A stretch of DNA of 27,547 bases from Sulfurovum sp. (GCA_015663065.1 DQSX01000168.1:1-27547), one strand, 5' to 3'; positions 16,050 to 24,071 are shown, counted from the stretch's first letter. The notes: generated by a model from the letters alone, not told the origin. A program made the numbers and translations.

Positions 16050-16124
16050 GTCATCCTGAGCTTGATTCAGGATCTCAGGTTTCACTGGCTGCAGTGGATT
16101 CTGAATCAAGTTCAGAAAGATGGA
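16050..16124. repeat. Imperfect intergenic palindrome between spoT and tyrS
   Basis: The left arm 16052-16074 (CATCCTGAGCTTGATTCAGGATC) is complementary, with a few mismatches and a small bulge, to the right arm 16096-16122. An inner CACTG/CAGTG stem (16083-16087 with 16092-16096) closes on a GCTG loop. The element could fold as one ~70-nt hairpin in RNA. The core CTTGATTCAG resembles the dispersed REP-like palindromes seen in many bacterial genomes. Only this copy is in the window. It lies inside the spoT-tyrS transcript and an open frame runs through it into tyrS. Confidence 0.8.
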
Positions 16125-16136
16125 GAAGGAAATAAA

Positions 16137-17336
16137 ATGGTAAGTAAAGCGCTAGAAGAGATAAGCAGAGGTACAGCAGAAGTCATCGATATGGAACGTA
16201 TAGAAAAACTGGTTTCCAAATATTACGAAGATGGTACAACCTATACGGTAAAAGCAGGGTTTGACCCAACAGGTGCTGACCTTCATGTCGGGCACACCGT
16301 ACTTTTACAAAAACTAAAGGCTTTTCAAAATCATGGAGGACGTGTACAGCTTCTTATTGGTGATTTTACTGCAACAATTGGTGATCCTACCGGTAAATCT
16401 GAAACTAGAAAAGTGTTAGACAGAAGCACCATTTTAGCCAATGCCAAAACCTATCAGGACCAAGTCTTCAACATACTGGATGAGTCTAAGACAGATGTGG
16501 TTTTTAACTCTGAATGGTTGGAAAAATTGGGAGCAGCGGGTATGGTTTCCTTGACAACGACTTTCAATGTAGCACGTATGTTAGAGCGTGATGACTTTGA
16601 AAAACGTTATAAAAGCGGACAGAGTATTTCCATTTCCGAATTTATCTACCCTTTGCTGCAAGGCTATGACTCGGTAGAACTGAAATCAGACATTGAGATA
16701 GGCGGAACCGACCAGAAGTTCAACCTGCTTATGGGAAGACACTTGCAGCGTGCTTATGAGACAGGTAAAGAGCAGGCGGTCTTGATGATGCCAATTCTCG
16801 AAGGATTGGATGGTGTACAGAAGATGAGTAAGTCTCTGAACAATTATATAGGTATTACTGAAGAACCTAAAGATATTTACGGGAAAACACTTTCTATCTC
16901 TGATGATCTGATGTGGCGTTATTATGAACTTTTGAGTGAAAAGTCGCTTTCTGAGATCGCTACATTGAAAGAAGATGTGAAAAATCGTACAGTACACCCT
17001 AAAGCAGCCAAAGAGAACCTGGCGTTTGAACTGGTTACAAGATTTTATAATGAAGAGTTGGCTACACTAGCAAAAGCAGAGTTTAATAATGTTTTTAAGT
17101 CCAACCAGCTTCCTGACGATATGACGGAGATAGAAGCTGAAGATGGGATCTGGATTTGTAAAGTGCTTGTTGATGCAGGCTTGGAGCCTTCAACTTCCCA
17201 GGCAAGAAGAGATATTAAACAAAATGCAGTGAGTATTGATCAGAAAAAAATATCTGATGACAAACTCAACCTCTCTGTGGGAGAGTACATCCTGCAGGTA
17301 GGAAAAAGACGATTTGCAAAAGTAAAGGTAGGATAA
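16137..17336 (+). CDS. tyrS: Tyrosyl-tRNA synthetase
   Basis: This class I synthetase charges tRNA-Tyr. In 399 residues one sees the HIGH-type motif HVGH (50-53) after GFDPTGADL, GDFTATIGDPTGKSETR, the Tyr-recognition segment with QGYDSVELKSDIEIGGTDQKFNLLMGR, KMSKS at 229-233, and a C-terminal S4 RNA-binding domain (about 335-399, ending YILQVGKRRFAKVKV). The start is ATG 16137 with AAGGA six bases before. An in-frame ATG at 16062 would add 25 residues translated from the palindromic repeat and is rejected. The stop overlaps the next start by one base. Confidence 0.95.
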   Translation: MVSKALEEISRGTAEVIDMERIEKLVSKYYEDGTTYTVKAGFDPTGADLHVGHTVLLQKLKAFQNHGGRVQLLIGDFTATIGDPTGKSETRKVLDRSTILANAKTYQDQVFNILDESKTDVVFNSEWLEKLGAAGMVSLTTTFNVARMLERDDFEKRYKSGQSISISEFIYPLLQGYDSVELKSDIEIGGTDQKFNLLMGRHLQRAYETGKEQAVLMMPILEGLDGVQKMSKSLNNYIGITEEPKDIYGKTLSISDDLMWRYYELLSEKSLSEIATLKEDVKNRTVHPKAAKENLAFELVTRFYNEELATLAKAEFNNVFKSNQLPDDMTEIEAEDGIWICKVLVDAGLEPSTSQARRDIKQNAVSIDQKKISDDKLNLSVGEYILQVGKRRFAKVKVG

Positions 17337-18436
17337 TGGAATTGAAATCTTTTAAAATTGGAAAATATACAATAGAAAAACCGATCATACAGGGTGGTAT
17401 GGGTGTGGGTATCTCCTGGGACCAGTTAGCAGGAAATGTAAGTCTGGAAGGTGGCTTGGGAGTCATCTCTTCTGTTGGTACCGGTGTGTATCAAAATCGT
17501 GAACTCACAGCAGAAGTTTCAAGATTTGGTCAGCCAAAAGAAGCAGATAACTTCTATTCAGGTGATGTGCTTAAAGTGATCTTTGAGAATGCCAGAAAAA
17601 TTTGTGGAGACAAACCATTGGCTTGTAATGTCCTCTATGCTTCCAGTGACTACAACAGAATCCTCAAAGATGCCTGTGAAGCGGGTGCTGACATGATCAT
17701 CACAGGAGCAGGTTTGCCGCTTACTATGCCTGAAGCTGCAAAAGACTACCCTGATGTTGCCCTGGTACCTATTGTATCGACAGCAAAAGCCTTGAGAATT
17801 TTATGTAGAAGATGGAAAAAAACACATGACAGACTGCCTGATGCTGTCATCGTTGAAGGACCATTGAGTGGCGGACACCAAGGGTTTAAGTACGAGGAGT
17901 GTTTTTTGCCTGAAAACCAGCTTGAAGTGATCTTGCCACCGATCATAGAAGAAGCAAAGAACTGGGGAGATATCCCAGTCATTGCTGCGGGTGGGATCTG
18001 GGATCATGATGATATTGTAAAAATGATGGAACTGGGTGCCGCAGGGGTACAGATGGGTACTAGGTTTATCGGTACGGTTGAGTGTGATGCACATGAGAAC
18101 TTTAAACAGGTGATCCTTGACTCAACAGAAGATACTATCAAACTTCTTAAGTCACCGGTAGGGTATCCGGCACGTGGTGTGAGAACACATCTCCAGGAGA
18201 TGATAGAAGAGAACACTGCACCGAAGATCGCATGTATATCGAACTGTGTTGCCCCGTGTAACAGAGGTGAAGAGGCAAAGGTTGTCGGTTACTGTATTGC
18301 AGATAGACTTTCAGATGCTTATGATGGAAAGACCGAATCTGGTCTCTTCTTTACGGGCTCAAACGGTTACAGACTCAATGAGATCATCACAGTAAAAGCG
18401 TTGATGCACAAACTCATGAACGGTGAAGACAGCTAG
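17336..18436 (+). CDS. Nitronate monooxygenase/FabK-family FMN enzyme with Cys cluster
   Basis: The 366-residue protein has the 2-nitropropane-dioxygenase TIM-barrel pattern. IIQGGMGVGIS (18-27) opens the barrel, GPLSGGHQGF holds His181 at the usual catalytic/FMN position, and PVIAAGGIWDHDDIVKMMELGAAGVQMGTRF binds the FMN phosphate. Family members oxidise alkyl nitronates or, as FabK, reduce enoyl-ACP, so substrate cannot be assigned. Unusual is a late cluster of four cysteines (300, 304, 308, 320; spacing x3, x3, x11), followed by YCIADRLSDAY and LFFTGSNGYR. This could bind a metal or iron-sulfur centre. It is coupled to tyrS by a one-base overlap and to the following amidase. Confidence 0.85.
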   Translation: MELKSFKIGKYTIEKPIIQGGMGVGISWDQLAGNVSLEGGLGVISSVGTGVYQNRELTAEVSRFGQPKEADNFYSGDVLKVIFENARKICGDKPLACNVLYASSDYNRILKDACEAGADMIITGAGLPLTMPEAAKDYPDVALVPIVSTAKALRILCRRWKKTHDRLPDAVIVEGPLSGGHQGFKYEECFLPENQLEVILPPIIEEAKNWGDIPVIAAGGIWDHDDIVKMMELGAAGVQMGTRFIGTVECDAHENFKQVILDSTEDTIKLLKSPVGYPARGVRTHLQEMIEENTAPKIACISNCVAPCNRGEEAKVVGYCIADRLSDAYDGKTESGLFFTGSNGYRLNEIITVKALMHKLMNGEDS

Positions 18437-18437
18437 A

Positions 18438-19667
18438 GTGAAACTTGGAAAACTTCTTCTCCTTTTGCTCTTCACGAGCACTTCTCTTTTCTCCTCCATT
18501 GCTGTACTCAAAAAAGCAACACTTAAAAATGGAGAGTTGAGGTTACAGTTTGACCAAGCCTACAAAAAACGAGATATTAAAACACGTGTTCTAAAACATC
18601 CTCACAGAAGAGTATTTGACATTCCCAATGCACGTTTGGCAAACAAACGGCTGGACAGAGGTCTTAAAAGTAGCCATTGCCGATCCATACGTATTTCCCA
18701 ATATAAAAAATCGGTTGTAAGAATTGTTCTTGAAGTAGATAAACCTTTCAGCTGTGAAGCCTACAGACCCATGTTCTCTTACATGTCATACCATATTCCT
18801 TTACCCAAATACAAAAGCAAAGGCAGATCAAGTGACAAAAAAAAGAAGCGTGTTCCTGTCAAGAAAAGAGTTGTAAAAAAGAAGAAAAAAACACCAAAAG
18901 CTAAAAAAGAGATCATAAAAAAAGTTCCTCAGGAGTCTTATATTATTCCTGTAAGAAGAGGGGGAAGCAAGCAGGATCGCATTGTGATCGATGCCGGACA
19001 CGGTGGTCATGATTCCGGTGCGGTCGGGGGTTCCAAAAAAGAGAAAGATATTGTACTGCAAATTTCAAAACGTTTGAAGAGGCAGTTGAATAAACGCGGT
19101 TATACCGTCTATATGACACGTAATACTGACCGCTTTTTAAAGCTGCCGCAACGTACCAAGATCGCTGACAGGAAAAATGCCAAAGTATTTGTATCGATCC
19201 ACGCAAACTCTGTGCCTAAGAAAAAACGTAACAAAATCCATGGTGTTGAAACCTTCTTTTTGCAAAATACAAGAGATGCCAAGTCACAGCGTATTGCAGC
19301 CAGGGAAAACAAGTCGGTACTCAAAGGGGCAGGGAACTCTTTAAGTAAAAAAGTGATCATAGACTCTGTACTTAACGGACCAAAGATCGTACAGTCCAAC
19401 AAACTTGCCATCGATGTGCAAAGACGTATCATGACCAATCTGCGCAGTCGATACAAAGGGGTAAGAGACGGCGGCGTGAGACATGCTCCCTTTTGGGTGC
19501 TGGTAGGCGCCAGCCGTCCTTCCATTTTAGTGGAAGTGGGGTATATTTCCCACCCTCGTGAACGCGAAAGACTTTCCACTGCTGCGTATCAGGAACTTAT
19601 TGCAAAAGGTATTGCAGAAGGTATAGAAAATTATTTGAATAACAGAAAAAAAGAGATAGAATTCTAA
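18438..19667 (+). CDS. amiC: N-acetylmuramoyl-L-alanine amidase with AMIN-like domain
   Basis: Amidases of this class cut the bond between muramic acid and the stem peptide to split septal peptidoglycan. In 409 residues: signal peptide (KLGKLLLLLLFTSTSLFSSIA), an AMIN-like targeting domain (about 22-120), a strongly basic Lys linker (about 125-170), then amidase_3. Zn ligands visible are His188 (DAGHGGHDSG), Glu202 (KEKDI), His255 (SIHAN) and the catalytic Glu366 (VEVGYI). A segment between His255 and Glu366 (ENKSVLKG...VLNGPK) matches the regulatory region that occludes the site in EnvC-activated amidases. I choose GTG 18438, just after the upstream stop; GTG 18423 would add five residues and overlap it. 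Confidence 0.92.
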   Translation: MKLGKLLLLLLFTSTSLFSSIAVLKKATLKNGELRLQFDQAYKKRDIKTRVLKHPHRRVFDIPNARLANKRLDRGLKSSHCRSIRISQYKKSVVRIVLEVDKPFSCEAYRPMFSYMSYHIPLPKYKSKGRSSDKKKKRVPVKKRVVKKKKKTPKAKKEIIKKVPQESYIIPVRRGGSKQDRIVIDAGHGGHDSGAVGGSKKEKDIVLQISKRLKRQLNKRGYTVYMTRNTDRFLKLPQRTKIADRKNAKVFVSIHANSVPKKKRNKIHGVETFFLQNTRDAKSQRIAARENKSVLKGAGNSLSKKVIIDSVLNGPKIVQSNKLAIDVQRRIMTNLRSRYKGVRDGGVRHAPFWVLVGASRPSILVEVGYISHPRERERLSTAAYQELIAKGIAEGIENYLNNRKKEIEF

Positions 19668-19712
19668 TCAGAAAGTTCAATAGTAATTTTGTTGTATATA
19701 AAGGATATTTAA

Positions 19713-20486
19713 GTGCAGGTTATGAAAAAAGTTTTATTTTTGTTGGGATTATCATTTTTATTTATCGGGTGTATGGGGCCAGACAGATCCAATGATCTTG
19801 TGGTTATAGATGCAGGGCATGGAGGACATGACTCCGGTGCATACAGTGGTGGTAAAAAAGAGAAAGATATTGTACTTCAAATTACAAAGAGACTCTACAA
19901 AGAGTTAAAAAGTAAGGGCTATAAAGTTGTATTTACACGAAACAGTGATAGATTTTTGAAACTTGGAGAGCGTACACGAATTGCTGATCATAAAGATGCA
20001 AAAGTGTTTATATCTATTCATGCGAATGCTATTGCTAACAAGAGTCGTTATAATGTAGTAGAGGGTGTGGAGACATATTTTTTACAAAAGACGAGAGACG
20101 AAAGATCACAACGCATTGCAGCCAGAGAAAATGCCTCGGTATTGAAAGGGACAGACAAGTTGAGTCAGGATGTTATCATTGATGCTGTATTGAACGGGCC
20201 AAAGATCATACACTCACATAAGCTGGCGATCGATGTACAGAAGGGTATGATGAAAAATCTTAGAAATAAATATCCGGATGTAAAAAATGGTGGAGCAAAA
20301 CCTGGACCATTTTACATTCTGGTAGGGGCGAGTAGACCTTCCATACTTATTGAAGTAGGGTATCTGACCAACCCAAAAGAGCGTGCAAGACTCATTACTT
20401 CAGACTATCAAAAGAGAATTGCTAAAGGTATTGCTGAAGGAGTGGATAAGTATTTGGATAACAGAAAACAGCAACAGGGATTTTAG
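19713..20486 (+). CDS. Second N-acetylmuramoyl-L-alanine amidase, probable lipoprotein
   Basis: A 257-residue amidase_3 protein strikingly similar to its upstream neighbour across the catalytic domain, but lacking the AMIN domain and Lys linker. It has the same Zn set: His36 (DAGHGGHDSG), Glu50 (KEKDI), His103 (SIHAN) and Glu214 (IEVGYL). The N-terminus is MKKVLFLLGLSFLFIGC, a signal with a lipobox-like FIGC, so membrane anchoring is probable although Phe at -3 is not ideal. The GTG at 19713 has AAAGGA seven bases before; ATG 19722 is an alternative. Shared sequence and tandem order point to duplication followed by loss or gain of the N-terminal domain. Confidence 0.9.
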   Translation: MQVMKKVLFLLGLSFLFIGCMGPDRSNDLVVIDAGHGGHDSGAYSGGKKEKDIVLQITKRLYKELKSKGYKVVFTRNSDRFLKLGERTRIADHKDAKVFISIHANAIANKSRYNVVEGVETYFLQKTRDERSQRIAARENASVLKGTDKLSQDVIIDAVLNGPKIIHSHKLAIDVQKGMMKNLRNKYPDVKNGGAKPGPFYILVGASRPSILIEVGYLTNPKERARLITSDYQKRIAKGIAEGVDKYLDNRKQQQGF

Positions 20487-20511
20487 GCCACAAATTAAAG
20501 AAGGAGAAAAA

Positions 20512-21024
20512 ATGAAAAAGATCATTTTAGCTGTGTTATTTTTAGTAGTAAACAGTATGGCTATTGAAGTAGGGAAAGTGCCGGGTGCAGTTTCGCTTAG
20601 TGGAGAAAACGGTGGAAAGACCGACGGTTCGGTATGGAGCTCTTCTTCTTTAAAAGGAAAAGTGCATATTGTTTTTTATGTAGACCCCGATAAAAAAGAT
20701 CTTAACAATGCCTTGAGTGCTGCATTGAAAAAGAGACATTTTAACAGAAGTAACTATGCTTCTGTAGCCATCATCAACCTGGCTGCCACATGGATGCCAA
20801 ATGCCTTGATTGAGTCTAAACTAAAAAGCAAACAAAAAGAGTTCCCGGACACTACGTATGTCAAAGATAAAAAGAAAGTTTTGGTGAAAAAATGGAGTTT
20901 GGCAGATGATAATTCCAATGTTTTAGTCTTTTCCAAAAATGGAGCATTGCTCTATAAGAAGTCCGGCAAGCTTTCAGGTAAAGAGATTAAAGATGTACTT
21001 GATTTAATTGAGAAGAATTTATAA
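20512..21024 (+). CDS. YtfJ-like periplasmic thioredoxin-fold protein
   Basis: The 170-residue protein has a signal peptide (MKKIILAVLFLVVNSMA) and then a YtfJ-family pattern: GKVHIVFYVDPDKKDLN, VAIINLAATWMPN, FPDTTYVKDKKKVLVKKWSLADDNSNVLVFSKNG and LLYKKSGKLS. The family adopts a thioredoxin-like fold but lacks the CxxC redox pair, and no Cys is present in this protein. Function is unknown. The ATG at 20512 has a strong AAGGAG ribosome site; an upstream frame from 20383 is not used. It is probably transcribed with the amidases. It converges with the DTW gene across 64 AT-rich bases that hold no convincing terminator. Confidence 0.85.
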   Translation: MKKIILAVLFLVVNSMAIEVGKVPGAVSLSGENGGKTDGSVWSSSSLKGKVHIVFYVDPDKKDLNNALSAALKKRHFNRSNYASVAIINLAATWMPNALIESKLKSKQKEFPDTTYVKDKKKVLVKKWSLADDNSNVLVFSKNGALLYKKSGKLSGKEIKDVLDLIEKNL

Positions 21025-21088
21025 AAAAATATATAAAAATTAATATGTGATGTTAATGCGATATTAAATTAGAAAATATAATTTGGAG

Positions 21089-21697
21089 CTAATGACAAGA
21101 GAGTTGGTATTCAACCATTTTCCTAAAAGGCAATAGAAAATTATCCAGTTTTTTGTTGTCTAACTGTTCCTCTTTATGCTTATTGAGAAGTTTCAACACA
21201 TAGAGGGTAGACTCCATAGTACTCAAACAATACTCTTTGGGCTGTTGTTTAAAGGCGAAGCCTGACATTTCTGTATGGGTAAAGCTGACTTTTTGCAAAG
21301 CATCAATGTTTGGGCTTGCGGTGAGGATGGCTCTTGAGCAGGGCCAGGTGGCGTCTATAAGAAAGAGTACGGTGTTTTTATCTACTTTGCTTATGGGATT
21401 TTCATTGAGGTCAATACTGTTTTTATGCGGGTAGAGCACAAAACAGTTGTTTGAATTCTCATTGATGATCTGATTTATCTTGTCATGAGATGAGAAATCT
21501 ACCCCTACATGTATTTCACAATGTTTCAAGGAGAGATTGGTAAAATGACCGGTACCATTTTTTGTTTTTCTAAACTCTTTTGGATGCATCAAAATGACGA
21601 ACCTTGTTTTTGTCTCAATAGGAGTGATGTACTTGCACATACAGGAAGTGGCAGGTCTGTAGCAGGTATAACAGACTTCTCTAGACTCAGATTTCAT
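21089..21697 (-). CDS. DTW-domain tRNA-uridine aminocarboxypropyltransferase-like protein
   Basis: DTW proteins transfer the aminocarboxypropyl group of SAM to uridine in tRNA (acp3U). The 202 residues begin with a Zn-knuckle-like CYTCYRPATSCMC (Cys spacing x2, x6, x1). There follow ILMHPKE, FVLYPHK (the active-site YP segment), the family motif FLIDATWPCSRAIL (DxTW) and YCLSTMES. The start at ATG 21697 gives the natural N-terminus MKSESREVCYTC and overlaps the MFS gene by 11 nt. A longer frame from 21751 would lie mostly within the MFS gene. Which tRNA position is modified (TapT-like 47 or another) is not deducible here. Confidence 0.85.
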   Translation of the reverse strand: MKSESREVCYTCYRPATSCMCKYITPIETKTRFVILMHPKEFRKTKNGTGHFTNLSLKHCEIHVGVDFSSHDKINQIINENSNNCFVLYPHKNSIDLNENPISKVDKNTVLFLIDATWPCSRAILTASPNIDALQKVSFTHTEMSGFAFKQQPKEYCLSTMESTLYVLKLLNKHKEEQLDNKKLDNFLLPFRKMVEYQLSCH

Positions 21698-22880
21698 GGA
21701 GATAGTGCTTTTTAAACCACAGATAATAGTATGCAAATCCAAAGAACCCAAGCCCTAAAGTAAAAGTAATGCTTGCGAGTGAAAGACCCCATTTGGAAGC
21801 ATAGCCTATGAAAAGTGCTGTGGCAACATTGGAGAGCATGAAAAACATGTCATTATAAGAGATAACTCTTCCCATAAATTTAGTATCGATCTCTTCCTGT
21901 ATGAGAAGATAGGTGTAAGACCAAAGCGTGGTGATGAAAAATCCGGTAATGAAAAGTCCGAACAGAGCCAAATAAAAATTGTATTCAAGCAGTGACCAGA
22001 GTATAATGGCCATCCCCTGCAATATAAAAAACCAGTGCAGGTTTTGTTTTGAAACAATTTTTGAAATGAAGAATGGTCCTATCATCAAACCCAGAGCTCT
22101 TGTGGCATTCATCCAGCCAATGGCAAGAGGTACAGCGATGAACTCTTTGTACTGAAAGTCGGCAAGCAGGGTGATGAGTGCATCAAAAGAGGTAAGTCCA
22201 ATGGCAGCATGCAGTAAAATGAGATGTAAGATCTTTTTTTGTGACTTCAGATAATTGAACCCACTTTTTAACATTTTAAGATTTGACTCGGTATGGGTGA
22301 TCTTTTCAATAGAGAGTTTAAGACCGATGAGCAGAAGTACAGCTACGGAATAAAGCAAGGCATCTATGGTAAATGCCATATCAAAACCTACATAATAGGT
22401 GACAATGCCACCCACTGCCATACCCAGTGCATAACACAAAGACCAGATGACAGAGTGGATCTCATTGGTGTTTTTAAGCATCTCTCCGGAGACCAGTTTT
22501 GGAAAGAGGGCCATTTCTGCAGAAAAGAGCATGGATGCGGCAGAAGAACGGATGAAAATGAGTATCATCAGTACCCAAACATACTCCAGAGAGTTGACAA
22601 ATATAAATCCTAGGGTCATGGAAATTTCAACAAGTAAAAGGACAGACATCAATTTTTTAAACTCTATACGGTCAATGATCAGTCCAATGATGGGTGCAAG
22701 TATGACCGCAGGCAGCATCGCCATGGCAGCAGTCAAGGCAATGGTGATCTCATCTGCGCCAAAAGCGACGATCATGGAGAAGATGGCTACTTGGGAGAAC
22801 CATGTACCAAAATAGGAGATGAACTGTATAAGCGAAAGCCGTCTGATGACAGGGTGTTTGAGTGTGTCCAGGTATGTCAT
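21687..22880 (-). CDS. MFS transporter, MFS_3/EntS-like
   Basis: The 397-residue, very hydrophobic protein has the features of the major facilitator superfamily. There are about 10-12 membrane helices, a first helix after LDTLKHPVIRRLSLIQFISYFGTWFSQVAIF, and a loop-2/3 motif-A-like stretch GLIIDRIEFKK between helices 2 and 3. A mid-protein cytoplasmic loop (SIEKITHTESNLKMLKSGFNYL) is typical of the subfamily that includes EntS and macrolide exporters. Substrate is unknown. The ATG lacks a strong ribosome site and lies 27 nt after the CinA-like gene. Its end overlaps the DTW gene, so the three are likely one transcript. Confidence 0.85.
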   Translation of the reverse strand: MTYLDTLKHPVIRRLSLIQFISYFGTWFSQVAIFSMIVAFGADEITIALTAAMAMLPAVILAPIIGLIIDRIEFKKLMSVLLLVEISMTLGFIFVNSLEYVWVLMILIFIRSSAASMLFSAEMALFPKLVSGEMLKNTNEIHSVIWSLCYALGMAVGGIVTYYVGFDMAFTIDALLYSVAVLLLIGLKLSIEKITHTESNLKMLKSGFNYLKSQKKILHLILLHAAIGLTSFDALITLLADFQYKEFIAVPLAIGWMNATRALGLMIGPFFISKIVSKQNLHWFFILQGMAIILWSLLEYNFYLALFGLFITGFFITTLWSYTYLLIQEEIDTKFMGRVISYNDMFFMLSNVATALFIGYASKWGLSLASITFTLGLGFFGFAYYYLWFKKHYLHEI

Positions 22881-22907
22881 AATAGATAGGTCATATTTTG
22901 TCTGACT

Positions 22908-23660
22908 TTACGCTTCGTCTTGAAGGCTGTAGTAGATCTCTTTTTCTTTAAGTGTATCAATATACATTTGAAAGGTATCTTCAGAGAGCTTCTTATCATG
23001 TGATGCCACAGAGATGGAAACTCTCCATCCGTCATTATAGAGTTTAGGCAGTGAAGAGAATTCTACCTCTTTAGGCATCTTTTCCATGACTTCTATGAGT
23101 TCATTCTCCTTGCATAAAGCAGTAAGGGTATGACGATAATACGTTTTTTTATTGGGTATGAGTTTTTCTAAGATCTCTCTGACCATAGGATGACTCATTT
23201 CAGGAAACCCCGGCATGAAGTAAAAACGTTCATCCAGAGAAAAAGCAGGCATATTGTTCACAGGGTTGTCTAAAAGTTTTGCCCCTTTGGGGAGTTCAGC
23301 CATTTTAACAGGGTGAGGGTAGGCTCTCTCTCCCAACTGTTTTTCTATAATTTCTTTGGCCTCTTTATGTATGGGTGTTTTCCCGTCTCTGAGTGCAATG
23401 GCGGCACATTTTCTTGTGTGGTCGTCCGGTGTTGAACCAATACCGCCAAAAGAGAAGAGTACAGGGTTCGGTTGAGAAGCAATGAACTTAATGGTCTGTA
23501 CAATGAGTGCAGGGTCATCTTCAATGATGAAGGAGCCTGTAAGCTTGTGACCTTTTTTAGCCAATGTCTGAGTTACAAAGTCAAAGTGTTTATCTGTCCG
23601 TCTTCGGTTAAGGATTTCTGTGCCAATAATAAGGGTGAAGAATTGAGGTGTTTTTTGCAT
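22908..23660 (-). CDS. MoaB/CinA N-terminal-domain-like molybdopterin-binding-fold protein
   Basis: The 250-residue protein carries the molybdopterin-binding (MoCF_biosynth) fold: FTLIIGTEILNRRRTDKHFDF, then VLFSFGGIGSTPDDHTRKCAA, which is the GG.GstpDDhT signature. NMPAFSLDERFYFMPGFPEMSHPM follows, typical of CinA-like proteins rather than MoaB or Mog. It lacks the C-terminal nicotinamide-nucleotide amidase domain of full CinA. A pyrophosphatase-type role is possible, but the substrate is unknown. Its promoter is probably the AT-rich sequence overlapping the 3' end of the decayed toxin gene just upstream. Confidence 0.82.
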   Translation of the reverse strand: MQKTPQFFTLIIGTEILNRRRTDKHFDFVTQTLAKKGHKLTGSFIIEDDPALIVQTIKFIASQPNPVLFSFGGIGSTPDDHTRKCAAIALRDGKTPIHKEAKEIIEKQLGERAYPHPVKMAELPKGAKLLDNPVNNMPAFSLDERFYFMPGFPEMSHPMVREILEKLIPNKKTYYRHTLTALCKENELIEVMEKMPKEVEFSSLPKLYNDGWRVSISVASHDKKLSEDTFQMYIDTLKEKEIYYSLQDEA

Positions 23661-23669
23661 AGGAATTCT

Positions 23670-23831
23670 TTATAATAGTGTAATATGATTAATATATTTA
23701 AAATCTTTTGTATTATAAGTAAAAAGTGTTAACTCTTTTTCCAGTGCTGTATGTAAACTTTCAATTTTTTGAATAGTTTTTTCATTGCCCTTTAGTATTT
23801 CTATGAGGATATTGCTGTCTAAAAGTATCAC
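23670..23831 (-). pseudogene. VapC/PIN toxin remnant with in-frame internal deletion
   Basis: On the reverse strand a GTG at 23831 opens a 53-residue frame ending at TAA 23670-23672. Its start MILLDSNILIEILKGNEK is a classic PIN-domain N-terminus containing the first catalytic Asp (D5). Its end LTLFTYNTKDFKYINHITLL is a classic PIN C-terminus. The central ~70-80 residues of a normal ~130-residue VapC, which hold the second and third acidic residues, are absent, yet the frame is not broken. It overlaps the antitoxin stop by 4 nt (GTGA), the usual toxin-antitoxin coupling. I infer an inactive deletion derivative. A short peptide could still be made. The frame is under 60 residues and easily missed. 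Confidence 0.8.
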
Positions 23832-24052
23832 TTCCAGGCATCTTTTCGTATGGATTCTTGCGTGATATCTCTACCTTCCCACATACCTGCAAACTCGCTA
23901 AAATCTGAGGTACCAGATTTGTTTTTTTTATCTTGCAAGTCTTTTTTGAGTGTTTTCCGTATGTAAGCTGACATAGAGATATTCAACTGTTTTGCTTGTG
24001 CTTTAATTTCATTGAGTAGGTTTTCTTCAAAATATATTTGCGTTCTATGCAT
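23828..24052 (-). CDS. Ribbon-helix-helix (CopG-type) antitoxin
   Basis: The 74-residue protein starts HRTQIYFEENLLNEIKAQAKQL then NISMSAYIRKTLKKDL, the strand-helix-helix pattern of RHH DNA-binding antitoxins. Its C-terminal tail (SDFSEFAGMWEGRDI) is the kind of flexible segment that wraps a PIN toxin. An AGAGG ribosome site lies about 7 nt before the ATG. It appears intact, although its toxin partner directly downstream is deleted. A palindromic operator flanks its promoter, consistent with autoregulation. The locus lies between rpoD and the CinA-like gene. Confidence 0.88.
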   Translation of the reverse strand: MHRTQIYFEENLLNEIKAQAKQLNISMSAYIRKTLKKDLQDKKNKSGTSDFSEFAGMWEGRDITQESIRKDAWK

Positions 24053-24071
24053 GATGACCTCTTCATATTTT

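Noticed and set aside
16062..16136. In-frame 25-residue N-terminal extension of TyrS
   Set aside because: It is a translation of the palindromic repeat; the ATG at 16137 has a well-spaced AAGGA and gives the normal TyrRS N-terminus.
21077..21136. TATAAT, TTGGAG and a 14-residue ATG frame antisense to the DTW gene end
   Set aside because: A start from that TATAAT would exclude the ribosome site, and the frame is mostly the reverse complement of DTW coding sequence; chance in AT-rich DNA.
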